From: Collinsella sp. zg1085 | GTDB taxonomy: Bacteria > Actinomycetota > Coriobacteriia > Coriobacteriales > Coriobacteriaceae | DNA: 64,000 nucleotides | Direction of reading: 5' to 3' | NCBI RefSeq assembly: GCF_018889955.1 | Contig: NZ_CP076545.1 | Coordinates: forward strand, 434,001-498,000 | Part shown: positions 1 to 9,430 of the stretch, one piece after another | Position numbering within the stretch: the first letter of the stretch is position 1 | Layout: the number at the start of each line of letters is the position of its first letter | Made by a program: the position numbers and the translations under genes | The notes under the pieces: generated by a model | The model's input: only the letters and a program-made list of their open reading frames with translations | The model's database searches: none | What the model was told of the DNA's origin: nothing

Positions 1-991
1 CCCCTCAGATATGCCCGCCCCGCTTATTCCGCGTCAGCTCTCTGCGTCTCAAATTGAAAACTACCTGCGTTGTCCTTTGTGCTGGTTTGTTTCGGACCGC
101 ATTCGTCCCAGCTCGCTTGATGCGGGTTTTGGCAATATGGAGCTTGGAAATTTAGTACATGATGTGTTGTATCGCTTCCATAAAGAGCTGCTGGAACAAG
201 GTATTGAGCGCGTGACAACTCAGACGCTTGAGCAGGCACAAAATATATTGAAAAAGACGTTTGAGTGTGTCGTGTTAGAGCATAGAGTTGGCAAGACTTC
301 AAGCTCAGCGGCGCTTATTCCGCATTCTGAGCGAGATGCTGTACAGATTGACGAGACTTATGAGGCACTTAAGCAGGTGCTTTATGCAGAGGCTAAAACA
401 TTGCTGGGTTTTATACCCACCTACCTTGAGTTTTCTTTTAATAAATTTAAGGTTAACTACGCCGGACGTCCGCTGGGCGGGCGTATTGACCGCGTTGATG
501 TTGATGAGCAAGGGCGAGCGGTGGTTATTGATTATAAGCATCGCAAAAACCCTCGTCAGTTTGCTGTGCAAGACCCTACAGTTGTTCAATCGGGTGACTC
601 GAGCCTGCTCAGCGACAATCCAGAGTGGTTACCTGAGCATACGCAAACACTTATCTATGCCAAAGCCTTGCAAGATGCCAAGCTTGGCGTAGTGCCAAAA
701 GGAGCCTTATATTTCTGCACAAAAGACCAGGAGCCAGGATTTTGCGGTGCGCTTGCCGATGAACTCTGTGAGCAAGAACCCGGAGACGGGCATGTACCGC
801 ATGTGACCATGGGATTTCCGCACACTGCGCAGCAAGGAACTATGAGTTTTGAGCAGTTACTTAATCATGTTGAGAGCGTTATTGAAAAACGACTCGATGA
901 GATGAGTGCTGGCCACATTCATGAGCCAGAAGAGGGCTGCACCTCTCAGTATAGTTTGCATGGTTTGGGTTTCACACGAAGGGATGCATAA
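1..991 (+). CDS. AddB-like RecB-family nuclease, C-terminal part (5' truncated)
   Basis: This is the C-terminal PD-(D/E)XK nuclease domain of what is probably the AddB subunit of the AddAB helicase-nuclease, which resects double-strand breaks for RecA loading. The reading frame is open to the left edge, so the ATG at position 11 is probably internal and the gene starts outside the window. The domain begins with SASQIENYLRCPLCWF, the usual entry of this nuclease family. The active-site block is GRIDRVD followed by VVIDYKHR (Asp and Lys of the DxK motif), near residues 157-178 counted from position 11. The stop lies 5 bp before addA, which fits an addBA operon. The helicase-like N-terminal half cannot be seen, so a stand-alone RecB-like nuclease is not excluded. 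Confidence 0.75.
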   Translation, partial: PSDMPAPLIPRQLSASQIENYLRCPLCWFVSDRIRPSSLDAGFGNMELGNLVHDVLYRFHKELLEQGIERVTTQTLEQAQNILKKTFECVVLEHRVGKTSSSAALIPHSERDAVQIDETYEALKQVLYAEAKTLLGFIPTYLEFSFNKFKVNYAGRPLGGRIDRVDVDEQGRAVVIDYKHRKNPRQFAVQDPTVVQSGDSSLLSDNPEWLPEHTQTLIYAKALQDAKLGVVPKGALYFCTKDQEPGFCGALADELCEQEPGDGHVPHVTMGFPHTAQQGTMSFEQLLNHVESVIEKRLDEMSAGHIHEPEEGCTSQYSLHGLGFTRRDA

Positions 992-996
992 CGCAG

Positions 997-3900
997 ATGG
1001 ACTTAAGCAATTTAGAGCCTGAACAGCAAGAAATTGTGACCACGCTCGCTCAGCCTCTCTTTGTGTCGGCAGGTGCTGGTTCAGGTAAAACATTCACGTT
1101 GACGCGTCGTATTCTTTGGGCGCTTTCGCAGGAGTCTGGACCTACACTACGCTCGCTCGATGAGCTTATGGCCATTACCTTTACGCGTGATGCAGCTGCT
1201 GAGATTAGAGAGCGTGTGCGCTCGGCGCTCATTGAGGCGGGAATGGCGGATGCAGCACTTGCTGTTGACAATGCCTGGATTTCAACAATTGATGGTATGT
1301 GTGCGCGTATTTTGCGCAATCATGCCCTTGAGCTTGGCATCGACCCAGATTTTTCTGTTTCACCAGACACGGAAGATTTGCGCAACCAGGCAATTGAGTA
1401 TGTGATTGCTGAGCGACCAGATGCGCTTAAAAAGGCTATGTTTTGGTATACCTTAGAGCAAGAGGGAACATATCAAGGTCAAACGATACAAAACATACTT
1501 GACCAGCTTATGGATATGGCAAGTCGTCTGCCGGGGGGCTTTGCTGACATTGAGTTAATACCCGCTCAGGTTGATATGGCTCCCTTGCAGCAAGCCTATC
1601 ATGAGGCGCTTGCCTATGCGGCAAAAGGGAGCGCTGAAAAGGCTCGTTTGGCGTTAGCGGCGCTTGATGAGTTTGCATCAAGCAAGCAAAGCTTGCCAGA
1701 TTTGATGAGCTGTTTGCGTGAGTGCTCTGTACCAAAAAAAGGTGGCACCTTTAGTGCAGAGGACGTGGCTCAACTCAAAGCGGTGCGCGCTGATTGTTTT
1801 GTTTCAGCGTATCTCGCCTTAGAACATCAGGTGCCTGAGGCTTTGCTTGAACTTACGCGCCTTACGTTTGAGTGCTATACCCGTCTTAAGCAAGAGCAGT
1901 CCTTACTCGATTACGGTGACCTTCTTCGCTTAGCAACACGCGCCTTGCGCGAAAACCCTGAAATTCGTGCTCAATATAGCGAGCGCTTTAAGATGGTCAT
2001 GATTGATGAGTTTCAGGATACGGCACAAAATCAAATTGACCTCATCAATTTGATTCTTGATGGACATCCAGAGCGTTTGTGTACGGTAGGCGATGCTCAG
2101 CAGTCAATTTATCGTTTCCGAGGTGCTGAGGTTGAGGTGTTTCAACGTGCTGAGCGAAAAATGGGGGGAGGAGATTCTCCAAGCTCCGCTCAAGGCACAA
2201 ACGCTAGCTTTGTATCACACGAGCCGCTGGAGAGCGCGCCTCATGCGGCATCTGATGTAGTGCCCGGAAAAATAGTTAAACTTGTCAAAAATTTCCGGAG
2301 CCACGAGCAGGTATTGAGCTATGTTTCGAGCATTTTTAATGATGCTTGTGGTGGCATGATGCCAGGCTTTTTAGACCTTAAGCCACATGAGCTGCGTACT
2401 AATCTGCTAAAGGTTCCCCATGCTTTGCGGCGGCAGGCGTTTCTAGTGCTCGGGGGCGATTCCAAGGCACGTACACAAGCTGTGGCAATAGGAATAGCCC
2501 GCCGCTTTAAGGCTTTGGCTGATGCAGGTCAACCAGTCAAAGATATGGTTATTCTACTTGGCAGAATGAGCAACGCGGCTATATATGCCGAGGCAGTACG
2601 CTCAGTTGGTCTTGGATGCGTAATCACGGGAGGTTCGGTTTTTGCAGAAGCTCCTGAGGTGAAAAGCATCGCCGCACTTTTGACTTTTTTGGCAAATCCT
2701 CACGACACCGCCCCTGGTCTTATGCCGCTTTTATCCTCTCCTATGTTTGCTCTTGGCGCTGAGGAGTTTATGGCACTTGCAACTGCAATTGATAGCGTGA
2801 CAGGGGCTGTAAGCAGGCGAAATATTGATGTTGGTCTTATGAGCGATGATGATGCTCCAGGGCTTGATAAGCTTGCCTTGCTAAAGCGCGCTCGTCAGGT
2901 GCTGCGTTCTGCACGCTCTCGTGTAGGAAAAGACAAGTTGTCTCATATTGTTCGAGATGTTATACGAGGTAGCGGCTGGTTTATGAGACTTGAAGTTCAA
3001 GGGGTAGCAGGTCGCGCGATTGCAGCCAATATATATAAGGCTCTCGATATACTTATCGAGCTCGAGGCGCAAGGCCACCAGGGCGCTCGTGAGCTTAACC
3101 TTGCTTTTCAAAACTACCTTGCAGCAAAAGAGCCTCCGGGAGCACTGAATGAGGACAATAATAATGCTGTGCGCATTATGACGGTTCATGCAAGTAAGGG
3201 TCTTGAGTTTCCTATTGTGGCAGTTGCTGAGTGCTATCGCATACGTCATGGGGCTAATCGCGTGCGCTGGCAACGCGGGGATGACGGTATCTTGCGAGTA
3301 GTTGCCCTTCCGCAGCGCTATGCCGATGTACAGCTCGCTGACGGTACCCGGATGAGTGCCACCGACCACAAAAAACAGTTTACAAAGCTCATAGGTGCTT
3401 CTTCTGCGGACCTAAATCTTGAAACAGCGGAGGACGCTTGTGCAACAAGCTCACCCGCATACGCTTGGTTAAACTATGGTGAGGCTGAGCGCAAAGCTGA
3501 GCTTGAAGAGAAAAAACGCCTGCTATATGTTGCGATGACACGCGCACAGGAACTTTGTATTCTTGGTCTTGAGGCGGCACCAGCCTCAGCACGCTCAACT
3601 ACACTTAATTTTTCAGATGACTATGACCTTACGCATCGTATTCTTGAGCGCATCTTGCCTGATGGGTCTGAAAACCTCGATGTTGATAACCTTTGCGAAG
3701 AGGGCTTGCCGGGAAGCTTTGAGCTTATGGTGTTGAGCGAGCTCAGCTATCAGGATAAAACCTACACGCCAACGCTACCTATCAACAATGATGAAGCATG
3801 TTGTGCTGAGGAGGCCATGGCTAATGATGGAGAGACTTCGACTGAACGGGCGCATAACAGCCTAGCCCATAACACGAAAGACACTGAGCTGGATAGCTTT

Positions 3901-4713
3901 ACACTTGTTGAGCCTGACGATGTTCATTATCGGCTTGTCATGCAGCACTCCTATGCGCGTTCGTCATACAGCTATAGCTTGTTAGCACGAAATCATGCGG
4001 CTGTTGATGAAGATAGCGCGCTCGCGGCTCACCAATCTGCATCCGGTTTTGATGCAAATACCCTAGATTCCTATTTCGCTCATACGGATTCCCTTGATGC
4101 CGAACAAGCTCCAAGCAGCCATGCACAGATGGAGATTGTTACAGGTGATAGCGTCTATACCCCGCATTTCAAGAGCAATCAAGAAGACCCTACTGCCTTG
4201 GGTTCTGCCTTTCATGTGGCAGCACAATGGTTGGTTGAAACAGAAGCCGAACATGTCCCAGCTAATCGGCTCGATGCATTTGCTCGTCTTTGGAAATGTT
4301 CTGAACAACAAATCGAGCGCTTAAGAGTAGCATTAAAGCGATGGGAGTGCTCAACAGTGCGTGCAGAAGTGCGTCAGTGGCCTGAGCTGCGTGCTGAGGT
4401 TCCCTTTTATGTGGCAGGAAACCCAGCATATGCGCAAAAGTATGGAGCCTTTGTTGAAGGTGCAATCGATTTGCTCTGTACTGACCCTGCACGTCCTACG
4501 CGCGCGCTGGTTATTGACTATAAAACCGGTGGGTTAGCTCAAGAAACACCCGATGAGCTGCAAAAAAAGCATCACTTACAGGCTGAGGTATATGCCGATG
4601 CCCTTGCACAAATGGGCTATACACATATCAAGTTGATATTTGTGCGTGTTGAAATACCTGACGCTGCCAAACCTGCCGAACCTGAGCTTGTTATCTACCA
4701 ACGTAAATCATAA
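997..4713 (+). CDS. addA: ATP-dependent helicase/nuclease subunit A (AddA)
   Basis: A 1238-residue UvrD/Rep superfamily 1 helicase with a C-terminal nuclease, the motor subunit of AddAB. Visible motifs in order: Walker A SAGAGSGKT (about 24-32), DEFQDT (about 337), GDAQQSIYRFRG (motif III), TVHASKGLEFP (motif V, about 728), LLYVAMTRAQE (motif VI, about 841) and the nuclease block LVIDYKTGG (about 1170). The length and the helicase-then-nuclease order match AddA rather than UvrD or PcrA. A low-complexity acidic stretch around residues 930-1060 separates the helicase core from the nuclease and is probably a linker. The gene follows the AddB-like gene by 5 bp, as in other addBA operons. The ATG at 997 is accepted because it lies right after the upstream stop. 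Confidence 0.93.
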   Translation: MDLSNLEPEQQEIVTTLAQPLFVSAGAGSGKTFTLTRRILWALSQESGPTLRSLDELMAITFTRDAAAEIRERVRSALIEAGMADAALAVDNAWISTIDGMCARILRNHALELGIDPDFSVSPDTEDLRNQAIEYVIAERPDALKKAMFWYTLEQEGTYQGQTIQNILDQLMDMASRLPGGFADIELIPAQVDMAPLQQAYHEALAYAAKGSAEKARLALAALDEFASSKQSLPDLMSCLRECSVPKKGGTFSAEDVAQLKAVRADCFVSAYLALEHQVPEALLELTRLTFECYTRLKQEQSLLDYGDLLRLATRALRENPEIRAQYSERFKMVMIDEFQDTAQNQIDLINLILDGHPERLCTVGDAQQSIYRFRGAEVEVFQRAERKMGGGDSPSSAQGTNASFVSHEPLESAPHAASDVVPGKIVKLVKNFRSHEQVLSYVSSIFNDACGGMMPGFLDLKPHELRTNLLKVPHALRRQAFLVLGGDSKARTQAVAIGIARRFKALADAGQPVKDMVILLGRMSNAAIYAEAVRSVGLGCVITGGSVFAEAPEVKSIAALLTFLANPHDTAPGLMPLLSSPMFALGAEEFMALATAIDSVTGAVSRRNIDVGLMSDDDAPGLDKLALLKRARQVLRSARSRVGKDKLSHIVRDVIRGSGWFMRLEVQGVAGRAIAANIYKALDILIELEAQGHQGARELNLAFQNYLAAKEPPGALNEDNNNAVRIMTVHASKGLEFPIVAVAECYRIRHGANRVRWQRGDDGILRVVALPQRYADVQLADGTRMSATDHKKQFTKLIGASSADLNLETAEDACATSSPAYAWLNYGEAERKAELEEKKRLLYVAMTRAQELCILGLEAAPASARSTTLNFSDDYDLTHRILERILPDGSENLDVDNLCEEGLPGSFELMVLSELSYQDKTYTPTLPINNDEACCAEEAMANDGETSTERAHNSLAHNTKDTELDSFTLVEPDDVHYRLVMQHSYARSSYSYSLLARNHAAVDEDSALAAHQSASGFDANTLDSYFAHTDSLDAEQAPSSHAQMEIVTGDSVYTPHFKSNQEDPTALGSAFHVAAQWLVETEAEHVPANRLDAFARLWKCSEQQIERLRVALKRWECSTVRAEVRQWPELRAEVPFYVAGNPAYAQKYGAFVEGAIDLLCTDPARPTRALVIDYKTGGLAQETPDELQKKHHLQAEVYADALAQMGYTHIKLIFVRVEIPDAAKPAEPELVIYQRKS

Positions 4714-4783
4714 GAGTGCATTAAATTCTGGTGTAGTCAGCATGGTTTGAGCCTTACGCTTCCGTCACACAGAAATACATGGC

Positions 4784-4811
4784 TTGAACGGGCGTACGGT
4801 TTAGCTAGTAT
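4784..4811 (+). promoter_or_regulatory. Candidate sigma-A promoter of the dlt operon
   Basis: TTGAAC at 4784-4789 and TAGTAT at 4806-4811, 16 bp apart, lie about 40 bp upstream of the dltA start. Each hexamer matches the consensus at four of six positions. An overlapping TATAGC is an alternative -10. Called by eye. Confidence 0.35.
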
Positions 4812-4851
4812 AGCTAGCTGAATATATGAAAGAAACAAGCAAGGATGGTTC

Positions 4852-6393
4852 ATGAGGTTTATTGAGCGTGTTATAGAGCATGGACAAGTAAGGCCTGAAG
4901 GCTACGCAATGAAAAGTTCTGTTGGCAAAAGGCTTCGCTATGCTGAGTTGGTACAACAATCGGGCTCTCTTGCTTGCTATTTGGCTCAAGAAGTTGCAGG
5001 CACACCGGATATTCATCGGCCAGTGGTGGTGTATGGGCACAAAAACCCACTGATGCTTGTTGCCATGCTTGCAGCTATGCGCTCAGGACGTCCGTATGTT
5101 CCGCTTGACTGCTATTCAGTGCCTGCTGCGCGGGTTGCAACTATTTTAGAAACGCTGGGAACTGTTACCGTTATTGCAACTGAGCCTTTACCTGAGCATC
5201 TGGTATCAAAAGCAGAATCACTTGTATGCGGCGATACGCTTGCGCGTGCGGTGTGCGGGGCTCATACACCTAATCCTAAGTTAGCAATACAGGGCGAGGA
5301 TATTTGCTATATCTTGTTTACGTCTGGCTCTACCGGCGTGCCTAAGGGTGTTGAGGTAACCGCCGCCTGCGTTGATAATTTTATGGACTGGAATTTAACA
5401 CTGGGTGGCATTGAAAAAACAGGTCTTACCTATTTAGACCAAGCACCGTTTTCTTTTGACCTCTCAGTATTTGAGTTGGTGGGCGCTCTGGCTGCTGGCG
5501 GCACGCTCTATAGCCTGTGTCACGAAACACAACAGAGCATGGCGCAACAACTTACAGCACTTGCTCAGGCAGATATTGATGTATGGGTTTCCACGCCGAG
5601 TTTTGCAGATATGTGTTTGTCGGCGGCTGAGATGAATGAGGCACTGTTGCCTCATCTTAATCTGTTTCTTTTTTGCGGAGAGACGCTGGCATGTTCGACA
5701 GCGTCTCAGCTTCTCACCCGGTTTCCAGCAGCTCAGGTGCTTAATACCTATGGTCCCACTGAGTCAACCGTTGCGGTAACCGAGGTGCGTGTTACACCTG
5801 ATATGGCAACAGGTTGTGAGGCATTACCAGTTGGTACGCCGCGTCCAGGCACAGAGATTCATATTGTTAATGAGGCGGGAGAGCGTCAGCCTTACGGGCA
5901 GACTGGTGAGATTGTTATTGTGGGAGATACGGTAGCCAAGGCTTATTTTGGTCGGCCTGACCTTACCGAGCGCGTTTTTGGCCAGACGCACCGTGCAGAT
6001 GGCGTGCTTGTTCGCAGTTATCGCACTGGTGATGAGGGCTTTCTTGATGAGCAGGGAATGCTTCATTATCGCGGTCGCCTTGACTTACAAATTAAACTTA
6101 ACGGCTTTCGCATTGAACTCGGCGAGATAGAAGAACAGCTGCGCCAAGTACCAGGTGTTACGGCAGCGGCGTGCACCGCGCCAAAAAAAGATGGAAAGGT
6201 ATCTCACGTGGTGGCTCATGTGGTGTATTCAGGGGAGCGCTTGGAAGATGAGTCAGATTTTCGCTTGGGCTTGCGTATTAAAGAGCAGCTTAAACAGGTG
6301 CTACCGCATTATATGATTCCAAAAACGGTGCGCTTGCATGATGCATTGCCAGTTACTGGCAATGGCAAACTTGACCGCAAGGCGCTCGTATAG
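4852..6393 (+). CDS. dltA: D-alanine--D-alanyl carrier protein ligase (DltA)
   Basis: DltA activates D-alanine as its adenylate and loads it on the phosphopantetheine arm of DltC in the cytoplasm, the first step of lipoteichoic/wall teichoic acid D-alanylation. The 513-residue protein is an ANL-superfamily adenylating enzyme. It shows the P-loop-like core FTSGSTGVPKG (about 154-164), NTYGPTESTVA (A5 region), YRTGDEGF and GRLDLQIKLNGFRIELGEIE (hinge), and the catalytic lysine in NGKLDRKAL near the end. It is the first gene of a dltA-B-C-X-D operon; dltB begins a few bases after its stop. The length is typical of DltA and much shorter than NRPS modules, and the context removes other ANL options. 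Confidence 0.95.
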   Translation: MRFIERVIEHGQVRPEGYAMKSSVGKRLRYAELVQQSGSLACYLAQEVAGTPDIHRPVVVYGHKNPLMLVAMLAAMRSGRPYVPLDCYSVPAARVATILETLGTVTVIATEPLPEHLVSKAESLVCGDTLARAVCGAHTPNPKLAIQGEDICYILFTSGSTGVPKGVEVTAACVDNFMDWNLTLGGIEKTGLTYLDQAPFSFDLSVFELVGALAAGGTLYSLCHETQQSMAQQLTALAQADIDVWVSTPSFADMCLSAAEMNEALLPHLNLFLFCGETLACSTASQLLTRFPAAQVLNTYGPTESTVAVTEVRVTPDMATGCEALPVGTPRPGTEIHIVNEAGERQPYGQTGEIVIVGDTVAKAYFGRPDLTERVFGQTHRADGVLVRSYRTGDEGFLDEQGMLHYRGRLDLQIKLNGFRIELGEIEEQLRQVPGVTAAACTAPKKDGKVSHVVAHVVYSGERLEDESDFRLGLRIKEQLKQVLPHYMIPKTVRLHDALPVTGNGKLDRKALV

Positions 6394-6399
6394 AGCGTG

Positions 6400-7620
6400 A
6401 TGCATATGGCTTTCTACACCTCTCCGTCCTTTTTTATTGCAGTGGCGCTCGGTATTATTCCGGCCGCCTGCCTTGGTCTGTCTGAGCGCCGCATTGCACC
6501 ATATGGCATGGTGGCATCAGTGTTTATGCTGGCCTGTCTATTTGCTCAATCACTACAGGCTTTTGCCAGCTTCATGCTCTTCCTCATTATTTCAGTAACT
6601 TCAATTCAGCTGTTGCTGCGTATGTGGAAGCGTGATAATAAGCCTCTTGGCGTATATCGTTTTTGTCTTGCACTCTGTTTGATGCCTTTGGTGGTGTACA
6701 AGGTGTCAGCTGCTGCAGGGCCATCTCTTTTAGGCTTTATTGGCATTTCATATCTCACGTTCAAAACAATTCAGGTGCTCATTGAGATACGCGATGGTCT
6801 TATTACTGAGATGAGTTTTGTCGATACTATCTACTTTCTTATCTTTTTCCCCACTATTACCTCTGGCCCTATTGACCGCTCTCGACGCTTTTTATCAGAT
6901 GTACATACCCCTCTCAAGCGCGCGGAGTATGCCGAGCTTTTGAGTCGAGGTATTATGCTTATCCTTTTGGGCGCTGTTATGCAGCTGGTGATTGCATCGG
7001 TTTTGAGCAATTTTAATATGGTTGCTCCTGATGCAGGGCTTCTCAATGTGGGCAACCTTGGCTTACCGCATGGCACGCGGGCGCTTTTTCGCTCATATGT
7101 ATATGGGCTGTATCTCTTCTTTGACTTTGCAGGCTATTCGTATATGGCTATGGGTGTGAGCTATTGCTTTGGTATTCGGACACCCAAAAACTTTCAGGCA
7201 CCGTTTTTAGCGCAAGACATGAAAGATTTCTGGAACCGGTGGCATATTACGCTGTCATTTTGGCTGCGCGACTTTGTGTTTATGCGTTTTGTTCGCCATG
7301 CAACTAAAGCGCGATGGTTTAAGAAACGCATGCATACAGCCATGATGGGCTATATCCTCAACATGGGGCTTATGGGCGCCTGGCATGGTCTGAGCGTCGA
7401 TTATCTGGCGTATGGAATCTATCACGGCATACTGTTAGCAGTAACTGAACTCTATCAAAAAAAGTCGAAGTTTTATAAACGTAATCATAAAAAAGGCTGG
7501 TATCGCCTGTTGTCTTGGTTTATAACCTTGAACTTAGTTTTGGCGGGATTTGCAATCTTTTCAGGACAAGTACATGTTGTTGTTACCAATTTAGTGGAGG
7601 GACTTACTAATGGACAGTAA
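6400..7620 (+). CDS. dltB: D-alanyl transfer membrane protein DltB (MBOAT family)
   Basis: DltB is a multi-pass membrane O-acyltransferase that takes D-alanine from DltC on the cytoplasmic face and passes it across the membrane. About 406 residues with many hydrophobic segments. MBOAT signatures are WNRWHITLSFWLRD (about 278-291) and GLMGAWHGLS, whose histidine is the expected catalytic residue. Several starts are close together (GTG 6397, ATG 6400, ATG 6406). 6400 is chosen provisionally, because none has a clear Shine-Dalgarno and translation is probably coupled to dltA. The 3' end overlaps dltC by 11 bp, a sign of tight co-translation. Confidence 0.94.
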   Translation: MHMAFYTSPSFFIAVALGIIPAACLGLSERRIAPYGMVASVFMLACLFAQSLQAFASFMLFLIISVTSIQLLLRMWKRDNKPLGVYRFCLALCLMPLVVYKVSAAAGPSLLGFIGISYLTFKTIQVLIEIRDGLITEMSFVDTIYFLIFFPTITSGPIDRSRRFLSDVHTPLKRAEYAELLSRGIMLILLGAVMQLVIASVLSNFNMVAPDAGLLNVGNLGLPHGTRALFRSYVYGLYLFFDFAGYSYMAMGVSYCFGIRTPKNFQAPFLAQDMKDFWNRWHITLSFWLRDFVFMRFVRHATKARWFKKRMHTAMMGYILNMGLMGAWHGLSVDYLAYGIYHGILLAVTELYQKKSKFYKRNHKKGWYRLLSWFITLNLVLAGFAIFSGQVHVVVTNLVEGLTNGQ

Positions 7621-7855
7621 TGAGATTGAAGAGCAAGTGCTCGATATGCTTGAACAAATTTGTGACGATGAAGCCGTGCGTGAAGAGCGCGATATAGACC
7701 TGTTTGATGCAGGCTTGCTTGATTCTATGGCGGCTATTGAGGTGTTGGTTACGATTGAGGAGCGCTTTGGCGTGGAGATTGCCCCAACTGAGCTCGAGCG
7801 TGAAGAGATGAATACGGTCAATAAGATTATTGAACAGATTGAGGAGCGTTTATGA
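7610..7855 (+). CDS. dltC: D-alanyl carrier protein DltC
   Basis: An 81-residue acyl-carrier-type protein that holds D-alanine as a thioester on 4'-phosphopantetheine. The attachment serine is in GLLDSMAAIEVL (Ser about residue 38), the usual LDS motif. The protein is strongly acidic, as expected for a carrier. A GGAGGG at 7596-7601 lies 8 bp before the ATG, within the end of dltB. Its stop overlaps the start of the next small gene as ATGA. Confidence 0.95.
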   Translation: MDSNEIEEQVLDMLEQICDDEAVREERDIDLFDAGLLDSMAAIEVLVTIEERFGVEIAPTELEREEMNTVNKIIEQIEERL

Positions 7856-8058
7856 GTGAGCAACCAGGAAGTTTGTCGCAGATACGAAATGCGATTAGCG
7901 CCTGGACTATCAGGCTTGTTGACTGGTTTTTAGGGGACTCCATGAGCGCTTCTATTGCTTGGGCAGTTGCCTTGGTATCGTTGATTGCACTTCTTGTATG
8001 GTTCTTCATTATTTCACCCTATGGTGTTCCGGCGGCTCCGGTGTACGCGGAGTTTTAG
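7852..8058 (+). CDS. Small membrane protein, DltX-like, between dltC and dltD
   Basis: A 68-residue protein with one hydrophobic segment (SIAWAVALVSLIALLVWFFI, about 34-53) and the C-terminal end PYGVPAAPVYAEF. It overlaps dltC by ATGA and has a GAGGAG upstream, so it is very probably translated. DltX of Bacillales and Lactobacillales is a single-pass protein of about 50 residues, usually encoded before dltA. It ends in a conserved Tyr-containing motif of the form F-I-Y-x-E-F, whose tyrosine has been proposed to carry D-alanine between DltB and DltD. The V-Y-A-E-F end here keeps Tyr, Glu and Phe in register. Identity as DltX is inferred from this tail, the topology and the operon; the N-terminal extension and the gene position are unusual. 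Confidence 0.7.
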   Translation: MSEQPGSLSQIRNAISAWTIRLVDWFLGDSMSASIAWAVALVSLIALLVWFFIISPYGVPAAPVYAEF

Positions 8059-8069
8059 GGAAGTGCTTA

Positions 8070-9368
8070 ATGGATAAGAAGAACGCAACAGCAACAACCA
8101 CCAAGCTGCACCAACAAGCACAAAGCTCTGGTCGTCGCCTTGTGGTGGTAGTTTTGACCCTGGTGCTTATGGGTGCTTTGCTGTCAGGTACGGGCTTTTG
8201 GCTTATGTCGCGTGCAACCCGAATAAGTTCGACGATTGTTACCTATCCTGTCAATTCACAGCTTAAAAGCTTTGACTACATGATGGGGAGTTATCAGGCA
8301 CGCGTGCGTCGAGGGGAGCTGCCCATACCGTTGTTTGGTTCTTCTGAGCTTGCGCCTAACGATGCAGGCTGGTCGCATCCAGCACTGTTATATACCAATG
8401 GTCGCTATGCCTTTGACGCCATGGTTATGGGTCGTGCGGGTACCACTGATTTGTGGAGTGCGATTGAGCTGGGTGCTATGGCACCGCAACTTAAAGATAA
8501 GCGTGTTGTTTATTTTGTAAGCATGCAGTGGTTTATGACATATCGAAAGCCCAAAAAAGAGTTTCCAGCAGTTTTTTCTGAGGGTGCCTATCGCGCTTGT
8601 ATGAAAAACGAACGTATTCCGCAGGAGCTTAAAGACCGTATTACAAGCCGGATGGCTGAGTATGGCGTTGACCGGAGAAGCGGATCGTCTCCCGTGCGAA
8701 AGCTGGTGCAGGCAGTTGATGCGCAGGCTGCAAATCTATCAAATAACTTGCGCCAAGCTGCAGGCATTGACCCAAATATCTTACCTGGAGCACAAACGAC
8801 TACCTTGAGGTCACCTGCTGAGGTCCGCTCAGGAGCAACCGAGGCTACCCAGCCCTCTCTGACAGATGGTAGCCCTGATTGGAAGCAGATATTTGCATGG
8901 GCAACGCAAGATGCTACAGAAAAATCTGCAGGTAATGAGATTGGCTTTAATTCCTCTTGGTATAAGAAAGACTTTAAGCGCTGGCAGCAAGGCGCTCAGG
9001 CAAAATGGAAAAAACCCAAAGATGGCTCCTATTTTAGTATGCAGGAGTACGAGGACTTTAAGACGGCTCTAGCGGTGGCAAAGGCAGCTGGTCTTAAGCC
9101 CTTGGTGGTGATGCAGCCGGTTAAAGGCAAGGCATATGACGAAACCATCTATAAGCAGGATATTCGCCAGAACTATTATCAAATGATTCGTGATGCCTGT
9201 TCAGAGGCAAAGGTAGGCTTGGCAGATTTTTCAGGCTATGAATATAACCCACTTTTCCTGCGCGATTACTCGCATCCCTCTGCTTTAGGCGGCGCGTACT
9301 ATGCGCGCGCCTTGTATTCGTGGTTTGAAACGGGTACCGCACACACTGACCCGGTGAGTGAAGAATAG
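8070..9368 (+). CDS. dltD: D-alanyl-lipoteichoic acid biosynthesis protein DltD
   Basis: DltD is a membrane-anchored extracytoplasmic SGNH-like esterase that transfers D-alanine to the teichoic acid chain. The 432-residue protein has an N-terminal membrane anchor (about residues 17-42). The catalytic block is PLFGSSELAPN (Ser in GSSE, about 92) and the C-terminal Asp/His pair lies in FLRDYSHPSALGG. The ATG at 8070 is chosen over an in-frame ATG at 7959 because it follows an AGGGA and lies just after the DltX-like stop, and because the longer form would overlap most of that gene. A Gln/Ser-rich stretch around residues 200-285 is probably a loop. It is the last gene of the dlt operon. Confidence 0.93.
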   Translation: MDKKNATATTTKLHQQAQSSGRRLVVVVLTLVLMGALLSGTGFWLMSRATRISSTIVTYPVNSQLKSFDYMMGSYQARVRRGELPIPLFGSSELAPNDAGWSHPALLYTNGRYAFDAMVMGRAGTTDLWSAIELGAMAPQLKDKRVVYFVSMQWFMTYRKPKKEFPAVFSEGAYRACMKNERIPQELKDRITSRMAEYGVDRRSGSSPVRKLVQAVDAQAANLSNNLRQAAGIDPNILPGAQTTTLRSPAEVRSGATEATQPSLTDGSPDWKQIFAWATQDATEKSAGNEIGFNSSWYKKDFKRWQQGAQAKWKKPKDGSYFSMQEYEDFKTALAVAKAAGLKPLVVMQPVKGKAYDETIYKQDIRQNYYQMIRDACSEAKVGLADFSGYEYNPLFLRDYSHPSALGGAYYARALYSWFETGTAHTDPVSEE

Positions 9369-9384
9369 AGCTGCACGTGCCGTT

Positions 9385-9424
9385 GCGCGCGAGACACCGT
9401 GCACGTGTAGTGTCGCGCGCGTTT
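9385..9424. terminator. Hairpin between convergent dltD and M20 gene
   Basis: Arms GCGCGCGAGACAC (9385-9397) and GTGTCGCGCGC (9410-9420) pair with a small bulge around CGTGCACG, followed by GTTTA. The position between convergent genes suggests a bidirectional terminator, although the T-run is poor. Confidence 0.45.
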
Positions 9425-9430
9425 ATGCTG

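Noticed and set aside
7959-8069. Longer DltD starting at 7959
   Set aside because: It would overlap most of the DltX-like gene in another frame and adds a Cys-rich non-homologous leader; ATG 8070 has a better ribosome site.
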